Source: Rhodospirillales bacterium (GTDB lineage Bacteria; Pseudomonadota; Alphaproteobacteria; Rhodospirillales; Defluviicoccaceae). Taken from it: 64,000 nucleotides of DNA. The position numbers and the translations under genes are program-made. A model generated the notes under the pieces. That model searched no databases and had not been told where the DNA came from. It worked only from the letters and a program-made list of their open reading frames with translations. Shown piece by piece: positions 1 through 9,224 of this stretch. How positions within the stretch are numbered: the first letter of the stretch is position 1; each line of letters begins with the position of its first letter. Location: NCBI GenBank assembly GCA_016712375.1, contig JADJRE010000043.1, positions 124,001 to 188,000 of the forward strand, written 5' to 3'.

Positions 1-2
1 GG

Positions 3-164
3 GCCTATGGAGAGACAAACGGCTCAGGCTATTTCACGTTCTCGAAGGACACCGGGACCCTTCGTCTCTCGATCTTGGATTACAGGACCGACGGCGACAG
101 CTTCACACTCGCGATACGGAACGCCGGCGCTAACCCGGTCGGGGTCGGTTGGGAACTTAAATAG
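3..164 (+). CDS. C-terminal end of an unknown beta-rich protein (5' truncated by window edge)
   Basis: An open frame enters from the left edge and ends at TAG (162-164), giving 53 residues. The peptide alternates polar and aliphatic residues and ends in GVGWELK, as expected for the last strands of a beta-sandwich or adhesin-like protein. No family is recognised. The overlapping frame starting at ATG 7 gives a low-complexity Arg/Ser-rich peptide and is judged a shadow. The rest of the gene lies outside the window. Confidence 0.45.
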   Translation, partial: AYGETNGSGYFTFSKDTGTLRLSILDYRTDGDSFTLAIRNAGANPVGVGWELK

Positions 165-362
165 ACTGGACGGATCCGGCGGGCGGCGGTAGTACCCTTA
201 GCAACGGTGTGCATGGACGCAGGACTCTTCGGGATTTATGGATGCGAGGGACTGCTCTCAGTCCATAGGGTGGTCAAGCACATCAGCCCGGTGAACAAAA
301 TCGCGACAGCGTGAGCTGTTGGTTTGTTGTTTGCCTACATTGGGCGAGCATTGTCACGAAAC

Positions 363-378
363 GGGGGGGGGGGGGGGG
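363..378. repeat. Homopolymeric run of 16 G
   Basis: Sixteen consecutive G residues lie 8 bases before the preferred ATG of the sulfotransferase gene. They fall inside a longer in-frame TTG-initiated reading frame, so length changes would switch that extended N-terminus on or off. Poly-G tracts of this length are typical slipped-strand sites, but also typical places for sequencing and assembly errors. Confidence 0.9.
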
Positions 379-386
379 TCAAGACT

Positions 387-1301
387 ATGTCGATAGACAA
401 TAACAATGCTGTTATGATTGGACTTCACATTACAAAATGCGCCGGCACAAGCCTTATTAGCACCATTCGACAGCATCTTTCTGAAGATAACTACTTTTTC
501 TGTTCCTCATTTGTCGAAAACCTCGAGGCGTCGCGACCTTTATACGAACTTATTATTAATAAGAATAGACTAAAAATAGTCTTTGGTCACTTTGTGAATG
601 AAAGTATTCTTGTGCAAAAAAATAAAACAAAGTTTTTTTATTTACTGGATTACGTGATCCATTTACACGACCCCTCTCATTTTCGGCAGGTCAATGCAGT
701 GCGGGAAGCGGCTGGGGTAAAGCTTGTCACTGCAGGAGAATTTTTGGAATTGCATGGTAACGGTATGTGCAAGGAGATTCTTCGCGCATTTCCAAGCTTT
801 CAAACAACTGGCTCGATCGGAGAAGACGCGATTCAGGCGCTTCGTTTGTTTGATTATATTTATGATACTGACATGGCAAATGCGCAATACGCCCCCATTT
901 TCGACCGCCTCGGACTCCAAGGAATAACAGTACACGAAGATAATATCGGAAACGCTCCACACAATACATCTGCGGAGTGGATTACGGAACAGAAGGAGGT
1001 GTTGCGCCATCAATTCGGTCACCACTATGCTGGTGACATCCTTTTATATAATTCAACCAAAGATAATATGGGCATTGTTAATACTCCAGATGAGGAACTT
1101 CGGTGTAAATTTCTTGCCACCATTAAATCCTTGTATTCGGAAACTGATTTCAATTCATATATGCGTCGCCATTTGCTTTATGAATTCCGCATAACCAACA
1201 AACTTGCAGAGCTTGCTAAGCATGCGTCCGCGATGAAAGAACTGGCCGATTCACTGGAACGTGAGATTGGCAAGATGATGGCCCCGGCTCGGGCACCCTG
1301 A
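387..1301 (+). CDS. Sulfotransferase family protein (PAPS-binding P-loop type)
   Basis: The N-terminus carries HITKCAGTSL (about residues 14-23), the variant of the HIPKTAGTS 5'-phosphosulfate-binding loop of the Sulfotransfer_2 class. A degenerate 3'-phosphate motif region (KFFYLLDYVIHLHD) follows about 60 residues later. Such enzymes move sulfate from PAPS to a glycan or small molecule; the acceptor cannot be told. I chose ATG 387 because the conserved loop begins 13 residues later. A TTG at 324 gives an extended form through the G16 tract. The gene is AT-rich compared with everything around it, which suggests recent transfer. The final residues (MAPARAP) shift to GC-rich codons next to transposase debris, so the natural C-terminus may have been replaced. 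Confidence 0.75.
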   Translation: MSIDNNNAVMIGLHITKCAGTSLISTIRQHLSEDNYFFCSSFVENLEASRPLYELIINKNRLKIVFGHFVNESILVQKNKTKFFYLLDYVIHLHDPSHFRQVNAVREAAGVKLVTAGEFLELHGNGMCKEILRAFPSFQTTGSIGEDAIQALRLFDYIYDTDMANAQYAPIFDRLGLQGITVHEDNIGNAPHNTSAEWITEQKEVLRHQFGHHYAGDILLYNSTKDNMGIVNTPDEELRCKFLATIKSLYSETDFNSYMRRHLLYEFRITNKLAELAKHASAMKELADSLEREIGKMMAPARAP

Positions 1302-1361
1302 ACGGGATTCCCGACGGCTTGCGAATCTCCTTCAAGCTTCCAAACGGTGGGAGCGACGGGG

Positions 1362-1472
1362 ATGGCCGAGGAGTTCTGGTTGGGCGACGGGCAGTGGGCA
1401 CAGCTGACGCCGCTGTTGCCGCGCGCGCAGCAGGCTTTAAATGAGCCCACAGCCTGGACTGACCGGAAGTAA
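1362..1472 (+). pseudogene. IS5-like transposase N-terminal fragment
   Basis: Thirty-six codons starting at ATG 1362 read MAEEFWLGDGQWAQLTPLLP and then diverge. This is the usual opening of IS5-family (IS427/IS1031-like) transposases, with a D-x-Q-W then PLLP helix. After about 25 codons the frame leaves the family and stops at 1470-1472, so only a 5' scrap of the element remains. It abuts the 3' end of the sulfotransferase. Confidence 0.6.
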
Positions 1473-1708
1473 GCCCCTATCAAGCTATCTGGGAACTGCT
1501 GCAAAGTGGCAGCAGTTGGAGGCTGGCTGTCAACCTTCGGCGTTCCGCGCGAGGGAGAGGACGAGGGGTCCTGCTTCGGTACTTCGGGGATTTCACGGCA
1601 ACCAACATACCATCTCTGATTTCATGCGAAATCCGTGCGGGGTCCGCCGCCTCGGCTGCTGTGAACCCAAGGAGCGAATGAGATGTTTCGGTCAGCATCG
1701 CTTGCGGA
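1473..1708. other. Intergenic, no gene recognised
   Basis: Open frames here (1441-1746 plus and its complements) have shadow-like composition and no recognisable motif. This is probably residual mobile-element sequence. Confidence 0.4.
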
Positions 1709-2016
1709 ATGAATGGACGAATTCCTATGGAAAAGACGGCTCATGACTCGGATGTTTCGACAATCATTGCTCGCTTCGATCGGAGCACGACGGAGTCTAT
1801 TCCAACCTCGTTCGCTACGGAGATTTTTCGCCTGCAAAAAGCACTAGCGACGATGCAGGCAAGACTTACTGCATTGGAGATTGCCGCCGCCTTACGCGAC
1901 AGCGTGCTCGGCGCGACGCATGGGAGTACTGATAACGATTTCCCAGAGTCTGTAACCATTGAAGCGTCGTTCGCATTATCGGCCGAAGCAGGTTTCTACT
2001 GCCTAGAGTATGACAA
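1709..2016 (+). CDS. Hypothetical protein truncated by IS21 insertion
   Basis: The frame starts at ATG 1709 (alternative ATG 1727). It encodes about 100 residues before running into IS21 copy A near 2017, where it continues only as IS sequence. The middle (FRLQKALATMQARLTALEIAAAL) is a strongly predicted amphipathic helix or coiled coil; the rest is Ser/Thr-rich. No family is recognised. Composition is closer to the AT-rich sulfotransferase region than to the IS, which supports an older host gene interrupted by the insertion. No obvious continuation is seen beyond 4622. Confidence 0.4.
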
Positions 2017-2089
2017 TCAACGGCGGAGCAATTCCGGGCCACTGTGGCGGAGTAAAAGCAGGCCATTTGCGCGAGAGCGGCGCGAGACA

Positions 2090-2115
2090 GCAAGGGGCCC
2101 GATCGGGCCCCTTGC
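2090..2115. terminator. Palindrome downstream of istB (copy A)
   Basis: A 26-base perfect palindrome centred on CGATCG (arms GCAAGGGGCCC and its complement) lies just after the istB stop. It recurs at the same place in copy B and in the remnant. It is likely the istAB transcript terminator, or a block to read-through into the element. Confidence 0.5.
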
Positions 2116-2139
2116 CGTGTCGTCGGTTTGCCTTGAGGG

Positions 2140-3019
2140 TCAGGGTTTGCTGATTTCGCCGGTCTCGGGATCGACGGTGTCGGCGGTGGCCTGGTTTTGC
2201 TCTGCCCGATCGGCCGGGGTGGCGGGACGACGGCGTCCGGCGGATTGCTTCAGGCGGTAGCTGTCGCCGTTCATGGTGAGGATATGGACGTGGTGGGTCA
2301 GCCGGTCGAGCAGCGCGCCGGTGAGCCGCTCGGAGCCCAGGACCGAGGTCCAGTCCTCGAAGGGCAGGTTTGAAGTGACGATGGTTGAGCCGCGCTCGTA
2401 GCGCTGGGAGAACACCTCGAACAGGAGTTCCGCCCCGGTCGGGGACAGCGGCACGTAACCGAGTTCGTCGATGATCAGGAGCTTCACCGCCTGCAGATCA
2501 CGCTGCAGCTTCAGAAGGCGTCGTTCGTCGCGCGCTTCCATCAGCTGATGCACGAGGGCGGCCGCGGTGGTGAAGGCGACGCTGAACCCCTTCTGGCAGG
2601 CGGCAAGACCGAGAGCCAGGGCTGCATGCGTCTTGCCGGTGCCGGAATTGCCGAGCGCGATGACGTTCTCGCGGCGCAGGACGAACTCGCATCGAGCGAG
2701 CTCGAGCACCAGCATCTTGTTGAGGCTCGGAATGGCGGTGAAGTCGAAGGTGTCGAGGCTTTTGACCGCCGGGAAGCGTGCCGCCTTGATCCGCCGCTCG
2801 ACCATTCGGCGTTCCCGGTCGATCAGTTCCAGCTCCACCAGGCGCAGCAGGTAGCGGGGATGATCGACGCCGTCGCCGGCGCATTCGCGCGCGACCTTGT
2901 CGTATTCCCGCAGAACGGTCGGCAGCTTCAGCTGCTTCAGGGTGATGCGCCAGCAGAACCTGCGGCGTGCCGCTCGTCGTTCCCGCCGGCATCGCCTCGA
3001 CGCCCGCCTTGCCGGTCAT
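2140..3019 (-). pseudogene. istB: istB ATPase, IS21 copy A (one frameshift)
   Basis: This encodes the AAA+ ATPase that assists IstA in IS21 transposition. The start (MTGKAGVEAMPAG) is at 3019. A frameshift near 2942 disrupts the first 30 codons. The frame then runs intact to 2140 with Walker A GNSGTGKTH, Walker B LLIIDELGY and sensor TSNLPF. Its first codon overlaps the end of istA by 4 bases, as in copy B. The intact part covers 232 residues of about 290. Confidence 0.85.
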
Positions 3020-4511
3020 GCCACCCTGCCGGGAACGAGAACGGCGTAGTCGGCCGCCGTCGTCATCCTGACGTCCGTTCTCGGCAGATGTGGATAGGCC
3101 GGCAGGTCGAGCCGGGCCGGTCGCCGCTCGATGCGCGCCAGAGCAATCTGCTTGACCGCATCAAAGCCGATCGCGCCGAGCCGGATCGCGTCGGTGACGG
3201 CATAGGTCACGACCTCCTTCGGGATCGCCTCCATCAGCCGCAGGACCTGGATGAACTCGCGCTTACCGCGATTGCCCATGCGCGCTTCGAGGAGATGGCG
3301 CAGGTGCTGGAACGCCTCCGGCAGATCCCAGTCCTTCAGCGGCGCCGCCTGGTCCAGGGCATTTGGCTTCGTCTCGATCAGCGCGAGGTAGTGCAGCGGC
3401 TCGAACACGAAGGTCCCGGTGCCGTAGGCGCGGCGATGTCGGGCGATCTGCTCGCCGGCACACAGGATCACCACCTCGTCGACGAAGCCCTTCACCACAA
3501 CATCCCGGAAGCCGTATGCCGTCGGCACCGAGTAGTCGTTGCAGCGGTAGCGGACCAGGGCGGTCGACGAGACCCGCGCCGCCCGCTTCTCGCACGCCTC
3601 CAGCGGCACGGCGGGCAGATCCCGAAGGACTCCAGGTCGGCGACAGCCGCTCGCCGATGGTCTCGCTGTGGCGACCGGCGCGTTCGCCCTGTCGGCGCCG
3701 GCAGCGCTCTTCCAGCATGGCGTTGAGATCGTCGAAGCTCGCCGCCTGCGGGATCGGCGTCATGAAGTTCGATCGGGCATACTTCACCAGCCCTTCGACC
3801 TTGCCCTTGTCGTTCCCCTTGCCGGGACGGCCAAAACGGTCGCGGAACAGGTAGTGGCTTTGCAGCTCGGTGAAGGCCCGGGTCCGCTCCCGCCTGCCGT
3901 CACCGCAGATCTTCGCCACCGCGATCGTCGTGTTGTCGTAAAGCACCGACAACGGCACGCCGCCAAAGAAGGCGAACGCCGACACATGACCGTCGAGAAA
4001 CGCTTCCGTCGTCTCCGCCGGGTAGGCCTTCACGAACGGCGCGTCCGACTGCGGCACGTCCATGCAGAAGAAGTGGATCTTCTGCCCCACGCCGCCGATC
4101 ACGCCAATCGCCTCGCCGAAATCGACCTGCGCGTGCCAGGGGGATGCGCCAGCGGCACGAAGGTCTCCCGGCCTTTGGCGCGAGCGACCCGGACGTAGTC
4201 CCTCACCACCGTCACACCGCCGGCATAGCCGTGCTCGTCGCGCAGCCGCTCGAAGATCCGCTTGGCAGAATGCCGCTGCTTCGAAGGCGCCGTCCCGTCG
4301 GCCTCGAGAATCGCGTCGATCACCGGCAGAAGCGCCCTAGCTTCGGCTTTTTCACCGGCTTCGTTCGCGTGTAGCCGGGCGGCAACGAGAACCGGCACAT
4401 CTTCGAAACCGTCTCCCGGCTCAGCCCGAAAACCCGCGCCGCCTCGCGCCGGCTGTTACCCTCAATGAAAACAAAATGCCGAACGGCGGCGTAGACTTCC
4501 ACGGCAAACAT
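3016..4511 (-). pseudogene. istA: istA transposase, IS21 copy A (several frameshifts)
   Basis: This is the DDE transposase of the element. By comparison with the intact copy B, the frame breaks near 4335, near 4140 and near 3635. The pieces are the N-terminal helix-turn-helix (RREAARVFGLSRETVSKMCR), the middle with SVLYDNTTIAV and GKGNDKGKVEGLVKYAR, and the C-terminal DNA-binding part ending VPGRVA. The start is placed at ATG 4511 (MFAVEVYAAV), the usual IstA start. An upstream frame to 4583 exists but is not conserved in the family. Confidence 0.85.
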
Positions 4512-4622
4512 CCCCGGCCGCCCCCCTGACAAAGGAGACAGCCTAACCACTGGCCGGATTTTGCTCCGGCGCGGCAGCACCAACCGCCGCCGCTACGTGG
4601 CCTAATTTGTCACCGCCCTACA

Positions 4623-5037
4623 CACACAGGGAGCCAGTGCCGCGCGCGATGGGAAGAGGAATTGGCCGGCACGAGAATCGCGACGCCGGAATATTACCGA
4701 ACGTTAATCGTGCGTCGAGCAAAAAGTGTTGATGCTAGTTTAACAGTTTTATTGCCAAAGCAGGTTGACCCGCCACGCACCGGTCGCGGGCGCAATCCTG
4801 GTTTCGCGGGCATCGCCGCCCACGTGCAGGCCTGTTCCGGACTCTGGTCGACGATCCGCCGAAGAGACAATCACAGGTCTGTTAGGCCCAGACTCTGTGG
4901 CGTCCTGAGACAACGATCTCGGCGAAACGGGGCGACATTGCGGCAGTGCCGATGACGGCACATCAGCAAAAGGTATGGATTGCCAAACCCGTAGGCGCCG
5001 CTCTCCCGTTGCCGCTACGCCACCAGGGTGATAAACG
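4623..5037. other. Intergenic, 415 bases without a recognised gene
   Basis: Lies between IS21 copy A and the small hypothetical gene at 5038. Frames in both directions lack motifs. It may contain the promoter of the 5038 gene, but no clear -35/-10 pair was found. Confidence 0.4.
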
Positions 5038-5454
5038 ATGAATCTCTCCAATAGGTTGTGGCTCCCGATGGCCTACAGACGACTCGATGGAGCCGTCGGC
5101 GTGATTCAACCGGATGGCATAGATGATTTGTTCAAGCGCCTGGCGCTCGAACGCACGGCCGCGCGTGATCCAGGCACCAAACGCCGCCGGGTGTGGGCGC
5201 AGAACCTGTACGAAGAAGCGGTTCGCGAACTCCTGGACCGGTTGGCCCGCGGCGAAAAAGTCGTCTTCGTCGCAGCACCCCTGAAGCGCAAAGAGCGGAA
5301 GATGGTTTGGCTCGATCCCGCCCTATGGACGCAGGTTCACGAGGTCTCTGCCCGCCATGACGTTTCGACGGCAGCGATTGTTCGCACCGCATGTCTGGCG
5401 TACTTGGAGGCTCGCGGCATCAAGCTTGAGGAACAAGACGCCAAACCGTCATGA
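5038..5454 (+). CDS. Hypothetical protein, possible ribbon-helix-helix type
   Basis: 138 codons with well-behaved GC-rich codon use. The C-terminal half (LDPALWTQVHEVSARHDVSTAAIVRTACLAYLEARG) resembles the strand-helix-helix of MetJ/Arc-type DNA-binding proteins, such as plasmid copy or antitoxin regulators. The N-terminal half is charged and helical. ATG 5038 follows GGGTGAT. An alternative ATG at 5068 would remove ten residues. The neighbours are mobile and plasmid genes. The function is inference only. Confidence 0.5.
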   Translation: MNLSNRLWLPMAYRRLDGAVGVIQPDGIDDLFKRLALERTAARDPGTKRRRVWAQNLYEEAVRELLDRLARGEKVVFVAAPLKRKERKMVWLDPALWTQVHEVSARHDVSTAAIVRTACLAYLEARGIKLEEQDAKPS

Positions 5455-5572
5455 GCGACAGCAGCGACGCGGTCGATTTGAAAGCTCCCTCCCCTTCCTG
5501 CTGGTCGAAGCATTCGCTTCGCTCACACGTCATGCCGGCGAGGGGGCTCATTGCCGCCCCCTCGGCTCCCCG

Positions 5573-6651
5573 CTAGTGGATCGACTCTAACGTTTGGCGC
5601 CCTCGCTTGACGGCGGCGATGATCTTATCGGGATCGGCGGTCCAGACGAAAGGCTTGGGTTCATGATTGGCTTCTTCGATGAAGCGGTTGATGGCGGCCT
5701 GGAGATCGACGATGGATCGAAACACGCCGCGTTTGAGCCGCCGTCGGGTGAGTTTGGCGAAGAACCCTCGACGGCGTTGAGCCATGACGCCGAGGTCGGG
5801 GTGAAGTGGAAGACGAAGCGGGGATGCCGGGCGAGCCACTGCATCACCTTCGGGTGCTTGTGCGTCGCGTAGTTGTCGAGGATGAGATGAACGATCTTGC
5901 CGACCGGCACCTGCGCCTCGACGGCATTGAGGAAGTGGATGAACTCCTGGTGCCGGTGACGCTGCATGCAGCGGCCGATCACCGTGCCTTCCAGGACGTT
6001 CAGCGCCGCGAACAGGGTGGTGGTGCCGTTGCGCGTGTAATCGTGGGTCATGGTGCCGGCGCGTCCTTCTTCATCGGCAGGCCGGGCTGGGTGCGGTCGA
6101 GCGCCTGGATCTGGCTCTTCTCGTCCACCGACAGCACCACCGCGTGCGCCGGCGGATCGACGTAAAGGCCGACCACGTCCCGCAGCTTGTTGGCGAACTT
6201 CGGATCGTTGAGAGCTTGAACTGCCGCACCCGGTGCGGCGCGGAGACCGTGGCTGTGCCAGATGCGCTGGACGGAGGAAACGCTGATGCCGGTGGCCTTG
6301 GCCATCGCCGCCGCCGTCCAGGTGGGTGGCCTCGCCCGGCGGCTCGCCGGCCGTCAGCTCCAGCACCCGCGCGATCACCGCCTTGGCCAAGGGCGGCTTG
6401 CGCGACGGCCGAGTCTTGTCGCGCAGCAGACCTTCGACGCCCGCCTGCATGAAGCGCTCCTGCCAGCGCCAGACCACCGACTTGCTCTTGCCGGTCTGCC
6501 GCATGATCGCGGACGTGCCCAGCCCGTCGGCGGTCAACAGCACGATCCGCGCCCGCCAAACATGCTTTTGCGGGCTGTTCCGATTGCCGATGATCGCGGC
6601 CAACCGCACACGATCCTCGGTACCGACATCAACGACGATCCCCTTGCGCAT
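5573..6651 (-). pseudogene. IS630 transposase, frameshifted
   Basis: The start is at MRKGIVVDVG (6651). The first 115 residues give the winged helix-turn-helix (TADGLGTSAIMRQTGKSKSVVWRW). A shift near 6325 moves to the frame with MAKATGISVSSVQRIW and VLSVDEKSQIQALDRTQPG (first catalytic Asp). Another near 6050 returns to HLILDNYATHKHPKV and TPTSASWLNAVE (second Asp and Glu region). A last shift near 5780 leads to the tail. All three DDE segments are recognisable, but no single frame encodes them. Confidence 0.85.
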
Positions 6652-6722
6652 CGCGCAGACTCGCACGACCGCCAGACGCTGGGAATCCCCAAAGGGACTC
6701 GTGCGTTAGGATGGAACCACTA
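5573..6722 (-). mobile_element. IS630-family element with TA target duplication
   Basis: The two ends form an imperfect inverted repeat of about 20 bases: left CTAGTGGATCGACTCTAACG, right the complement of CTAGTGGTTCCATCCTAACG. Both outer ends sit on a TA dinucleotide, the target preference of the IS630/Tc1-mariner superfamily. The single transposase gene inside is on the minus strand and broken. Confidence 0.85.
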
Positions 6723-6812
6723 GGATATTTGCAGCACGATGATGGCGAGGGTAGAATCCAGGCACGGTACAGCCGGGGACGGCGATGACCGTGCACGGTG
6801 ATAGCTCACCAG

Positions 6813-6846
6813 ACAAGGCCTTGCGGGTCCGCTCGCAAGGCCTTGT
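6813..6846. repeat. Perfect 13-base inverted repeat with 8-base loop
   Basis: ACAAGGCCTTGCG and its exact complement are separated by GGTCCGCT, downstream of the parA operon. Each arm itself contains the palindrome AAGGCCTT. No T-run follows on either strand, so a centromere-like or protein-binding site is as plausible as a terminator. Confidence 0.5.
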
Positions 6847-6981
6847 CGCAGGCCATGGGTCTTCTTGCTCGCCCAATCGGCCGGGGTCCGCCCTCTCCTC
6901 AATTCCGCCTGTGTACCTTCCTAGGTTACAAGTTTCACAGTGTCAGAGTGGTTGATGTTCAGGTGCAAAAGGCACGAAGGC

Positions 6982-7305
6982 TCAGCCGCGGCGCATTCGG
7001 CCGCTCGGAACGTTGGCGGTGACCGGTTCGAGCGGTTCGAGGCCGCGCGACTCCAGGAGGCGGTTCCAGGCCTCGTGTCCCAGCTTCTGGACGCTCAGTC
7101 CGGTATCCAGACTGAGCTGGCGCAGCCGCTTGCGGTCGCGCGGGGTGACCAGGATGTTGACGGGAACGATCCCCGGACCGCCCTGCCCTGGTTCGGTATT
7201 CGCTGTCCGTTGGGCAGTCTGCGGGACGGCATCGGAAGCCGCTAGCGGATCATCGTCGATCGACGCCATGACGTCGGCGAGAGCGCGGCCCCGCTTACTG
7301 CTCAT
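6982..7305 (-). CDS. Small partner protein of ParA (probable DNA-binding adaptor)
   Basis: 107 residues. The ATG at 7305 lies inside the 3' end of parA (11-base overlap), which indicates translational coupling. The first half is disordered and Gln/Pro/Gly-rich. The second half (VPVNILVTPRDRKRLRQLSLDTGLSVQKLGHEAWNRLLESRG) fits a ribbon-helix-helix domain. This is the gene order of small plasmid partition pairs in which a Walker ATPase is followed by a short centromere-binding protein. No direct family match is recalled, so the ParB-like role is inferred from position and fold. Confidence 0.6.
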   Translation of the reverse strand: MSSKRGRALADVMASIDDDPLAASDAVPQTAQRTANTEPGQGGPGIVPVNILVTPRDRKRLRQLSLDTGLSVQKLGHEAWNRLLESRGLEPLEPVTANVPSGRMRRG

Positions 7306-7933
7306 GCTTCATCTCCTGGATCCAGGTCCAGACCTGGCGGAGCTCGTCCCATGCTTCGCGGGCGGCAGCGCCCCGCATCTCGCCGACGCCGCGCCCTTCC
7401 AGCGACGCATCGAGGTAGACCGTACGGTCAGCGACGTGGATGGGGCAAACCGGCACCGGATAGCGCGAGAGAGCTGCGCGGGCGCTCGTCGCACGGCTCG
7501 CGGTCTTCGCCGCATTCACGATCAGCACCGCGCGTTTGTCGAGACGCCGCAGGATTTTCAGGGTTTCGCCGACGGCCTCCAGGTCGTCGGGCGACGGTCG
7601 GACGGGAACGATGACGAGGTCGGCGATGCGCGCCGCTTCGGCCTCGGGTTCCTCGACCGCCGGGCGCGTGTCGATAAAGAGTGTTCCGGCGGACTTCCGC
7701 CGAAGCGCAGCGGCGGCGGCGGTCAGCGAGGTCCCGTCCACATCGACCAGATCCGGCCGCTCCGGCACGGGGGCGAGGTCTTGCCGACGCGCCCACCATT
7801 TGGTCGTGGTCCGCTGTGGATCGCGGTCGATGAGCAGACTTGGTTCCGCCTCGCCGGCGAGCACGGCGAACTGGCGAGCCAGGGTGCTCTTGCCAGTGCC
7901 GCCCTTCTGGCTGATCAGCGCATAGATATGCAC
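7295..7933 (-). CDS. parA: ParA-family partition ATPase
   Basis: 212 residues with the deviant Walker A KGGTGKSTLARQFA at residues 10-23, Walker A' region LLIDRDPQRTTTKWW, and Walker B-like LFIDTRPAVEE and LVIVPVRPS. It matches the short ParA/MinD-like plasmid partition class without an N-terminal helix-turn-helix. The start is GTG 7933, seven bases after GGAGG. This ATPase would bind nucleoid DNA and move the replicon through its small partner, encoded immediately downstream. The upstream 73 bases probably hold the promoter. Dimer-type Walker signatures are intact. Confidence 0.88.
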   Translation of the reverse strand: MHIYALISQKGGTGKSTLARQFAVLAGEAEPSLLIDRDPQRTTTKWWARRQDLAPVPERPDLVDVDGTSLTAAAAALRRKSAGTLFIDTRPAVEEPEAEAARIADLVIVPVRPSPDDLEAVGETLKILRRLDKRAVLIVNAAKTASRATSARAALSRYPVPVCPIHVADRTVYLDASLEGRGVGEMRGAAAREAWDELRQVWTWIQEMKHEQ

Positions 7934-8006
7934 CTGCTTTCCTCCGAACCATCAGAGTTGAGAGACTATAGAGGTCGCTGCCTAAGAACGCAATGAAGTA
8001 TGAAAC

Positions 8007-8237
8007 TTATGACCCCAGACCCCTATCACCTTCATAGGTTTGGATGTTAGAAGGAAAGATCTCTTCGCCGATGACGCGCGCGATCAGGAGTCCACGCCGG
8101 CATCGATAGGTGGTGCGCAGGACAATTCTCCGGCCGGTCCAGACCAACCAGACCTGGCGCCTGCGGGGCTTCGACACGGCGATGGCGCGTCGCAGGATGG
8201 GAGCGATCTCTTGCAGGGACGGAGGACGTTGATCCAT
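8007..8237 (-). CDS. Hypothetical basic protein between ardC and parA
   Basis: 76 residues, Arg-rich (pI clearly basic), with a central hydrophobic stretch VWLVWTGRRIVLRTTYRC. It starts at ATG 8237 after GGAGC. It lies 70 bases after the ardC stop and 73 bases before parA, all on the same strand, so co-transcription of the backbone block is likely. Proteins like this are common next to ArdC genes on plasmids, but I recognise no named domain. Confidence 0.5.
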   Translation of the reverse strand: MDQRPPSLQEIAPILRRAIAVSKPRRRQVWLVWTGRRIVLRTTYRCRRGLLIARVIGEEIFPSNIQTYEGDRGLGS

Positions 8238-8306
8238 GGCCGTGCTCCGTGCAGGGGGTGCAGCAAACTGGCGAATGAGCGGGCAGGGGAGGGGAGGGGA
8301 GGCGGC

Positions 8307-9224
8307 CTATGCGGCCGCGTGGTGCGCCTCGTCGGTCTTGAGCTGAAGGCTGTGCAGGTAGTCGGCGGCCCGCTGCGCGTGGGCGGCGGCACTGAAGATG
8401 AACCGCTTGTCGTCCTTCAGCACCTTGAGCCAGTGGCCGATATAGGCGGCGTGATCCTCCCGGACGTCCGGGGTGATCCCGAGGTCGGCCGACAGGAAGG
8501 CGGCACCGAGCTCGGCGACAAGCTCCTCGCGGGCGTAGCCTTCATCGCCCGATGATTTCCGGCCGAAGTCGCGGTCGAGCCGCTTCGGGTGCCGCGTCCA
8601 GTGCGTCAGCTCATGCGTGAGGGTGGCATAGTAGCCTTCCGCGTCGGCGAAGCTCTCGAACGGCGGCATCTGCACGTGGTCATTGTGGATGGCGTAATAG
8701 GCCATGGTTCCGCCGTGGCGAATGTCGGCGCCGGTCGCCTTGCAGAACCGCTCGGCGATGTCGTTGCGCGCGATCGGGTCGAGAGGTTGGGTGTTCGCTG
8801 AAGCGTGGTAGTGAGGTGGCAGGCCGTCGAGTTGCTCGACGTTGAACACCGTGTAGCCTCGCATGAACGGGATCTGCCGCTCGACGTCCTCGCCTTTGTC
8901 GTTCTGCTCGGTGCGGGTGATCTTGTCGGCATAGACCACGAGCGAGCCCTTCTCGCCCTTGCGGACGCAGGCGCCGAGCTGGTTCGCCTGCCTGAACGTC
9001 ATTCAGATCGGAGCGGCAAAGCCGCGCTCCAGGGCTTCGCCCCAAAGCAGCAGGACGTTGATGCCCTTGTAGGGCGTGCCGTTATGGCGCAAGGGGCGGG
9101 TGATGCGGCCGGCGGCGTGCTCGGCGTTCCACGGCTTCACCCAGGGACGACCCCCCTTCGCCAGGTCGGCAAGAATGCGGTCGGTCACGCGACTGTAGAT
9201 GTCCTTCCTGGCCTCGGTGCTCAT
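8307..9224 (-). pseudogene. ardC: ArdC-type antirestriction protein with in-frame TGA
   Basis: ArdC proteins protect incoming plasmid DNA from host restriction. They combine an N-terminal ssDNA-binding domain with a C-terminal zincin-like domain. The start is ATG 9224, preceded by AGGAGGAG. Residues 1-73 match the N-terminal domain (RVTDRILADLAKGGRPWVKPW, YKGINVLLLW). Codon 74 is TGA (9003-9005), exactly where the family has Trp (consensus xWMTFKQA). The same frame then continues to 8307 with the VRKGEKG motif and the metal site HELTHWTRH (His204, Glu205, His208). Without read-through the protein is split; an internal ATG directly follows the stop. Total length of 305 codons is normal for the family. 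Confidence 0.8.

Larger units (their letters stand above)
2017..4622 (-). mobile_element. IS21-family element, copy A (inactivated)
   Basis: The element carries istB and istA on the minus strand, both frameshifted. Its right (istB-side) end begins TCAACGGCGGAGC at 2017 and its left (istA-side) end is the complement of TGTAGGGCGGTGAC, ending near 4622. Both ends carry repeated GGCGGnG/GGCCA modules, as IS21 ends usually do. The right end is nearly identical to the remnant at 51.64 kb but differs from copy B at 51.84-54.45 kb, so two IS21 lineages are present. No convincing target duplication is visible. Confidence 0.85.

Noticed and set aside
5455..5572. Extra coding frame between the 5038 gene and IS630
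   Set aside because: Short Arg-rich frames with no start signal; shadow-like.
7013..7996. 327-codon plus-strand frame opposite parA
   Set aside because: Antisense shadow of parA and its partner. The composition is Arg/Gly/Asp-rich without motifs, while parA has clear Walker motifs.
9003..9005. Selenocysteine insertion at the ardC TGA
   Set aside because: The family position is Trp, not Cys, and no SECIS-like element or selenium genes were seen.
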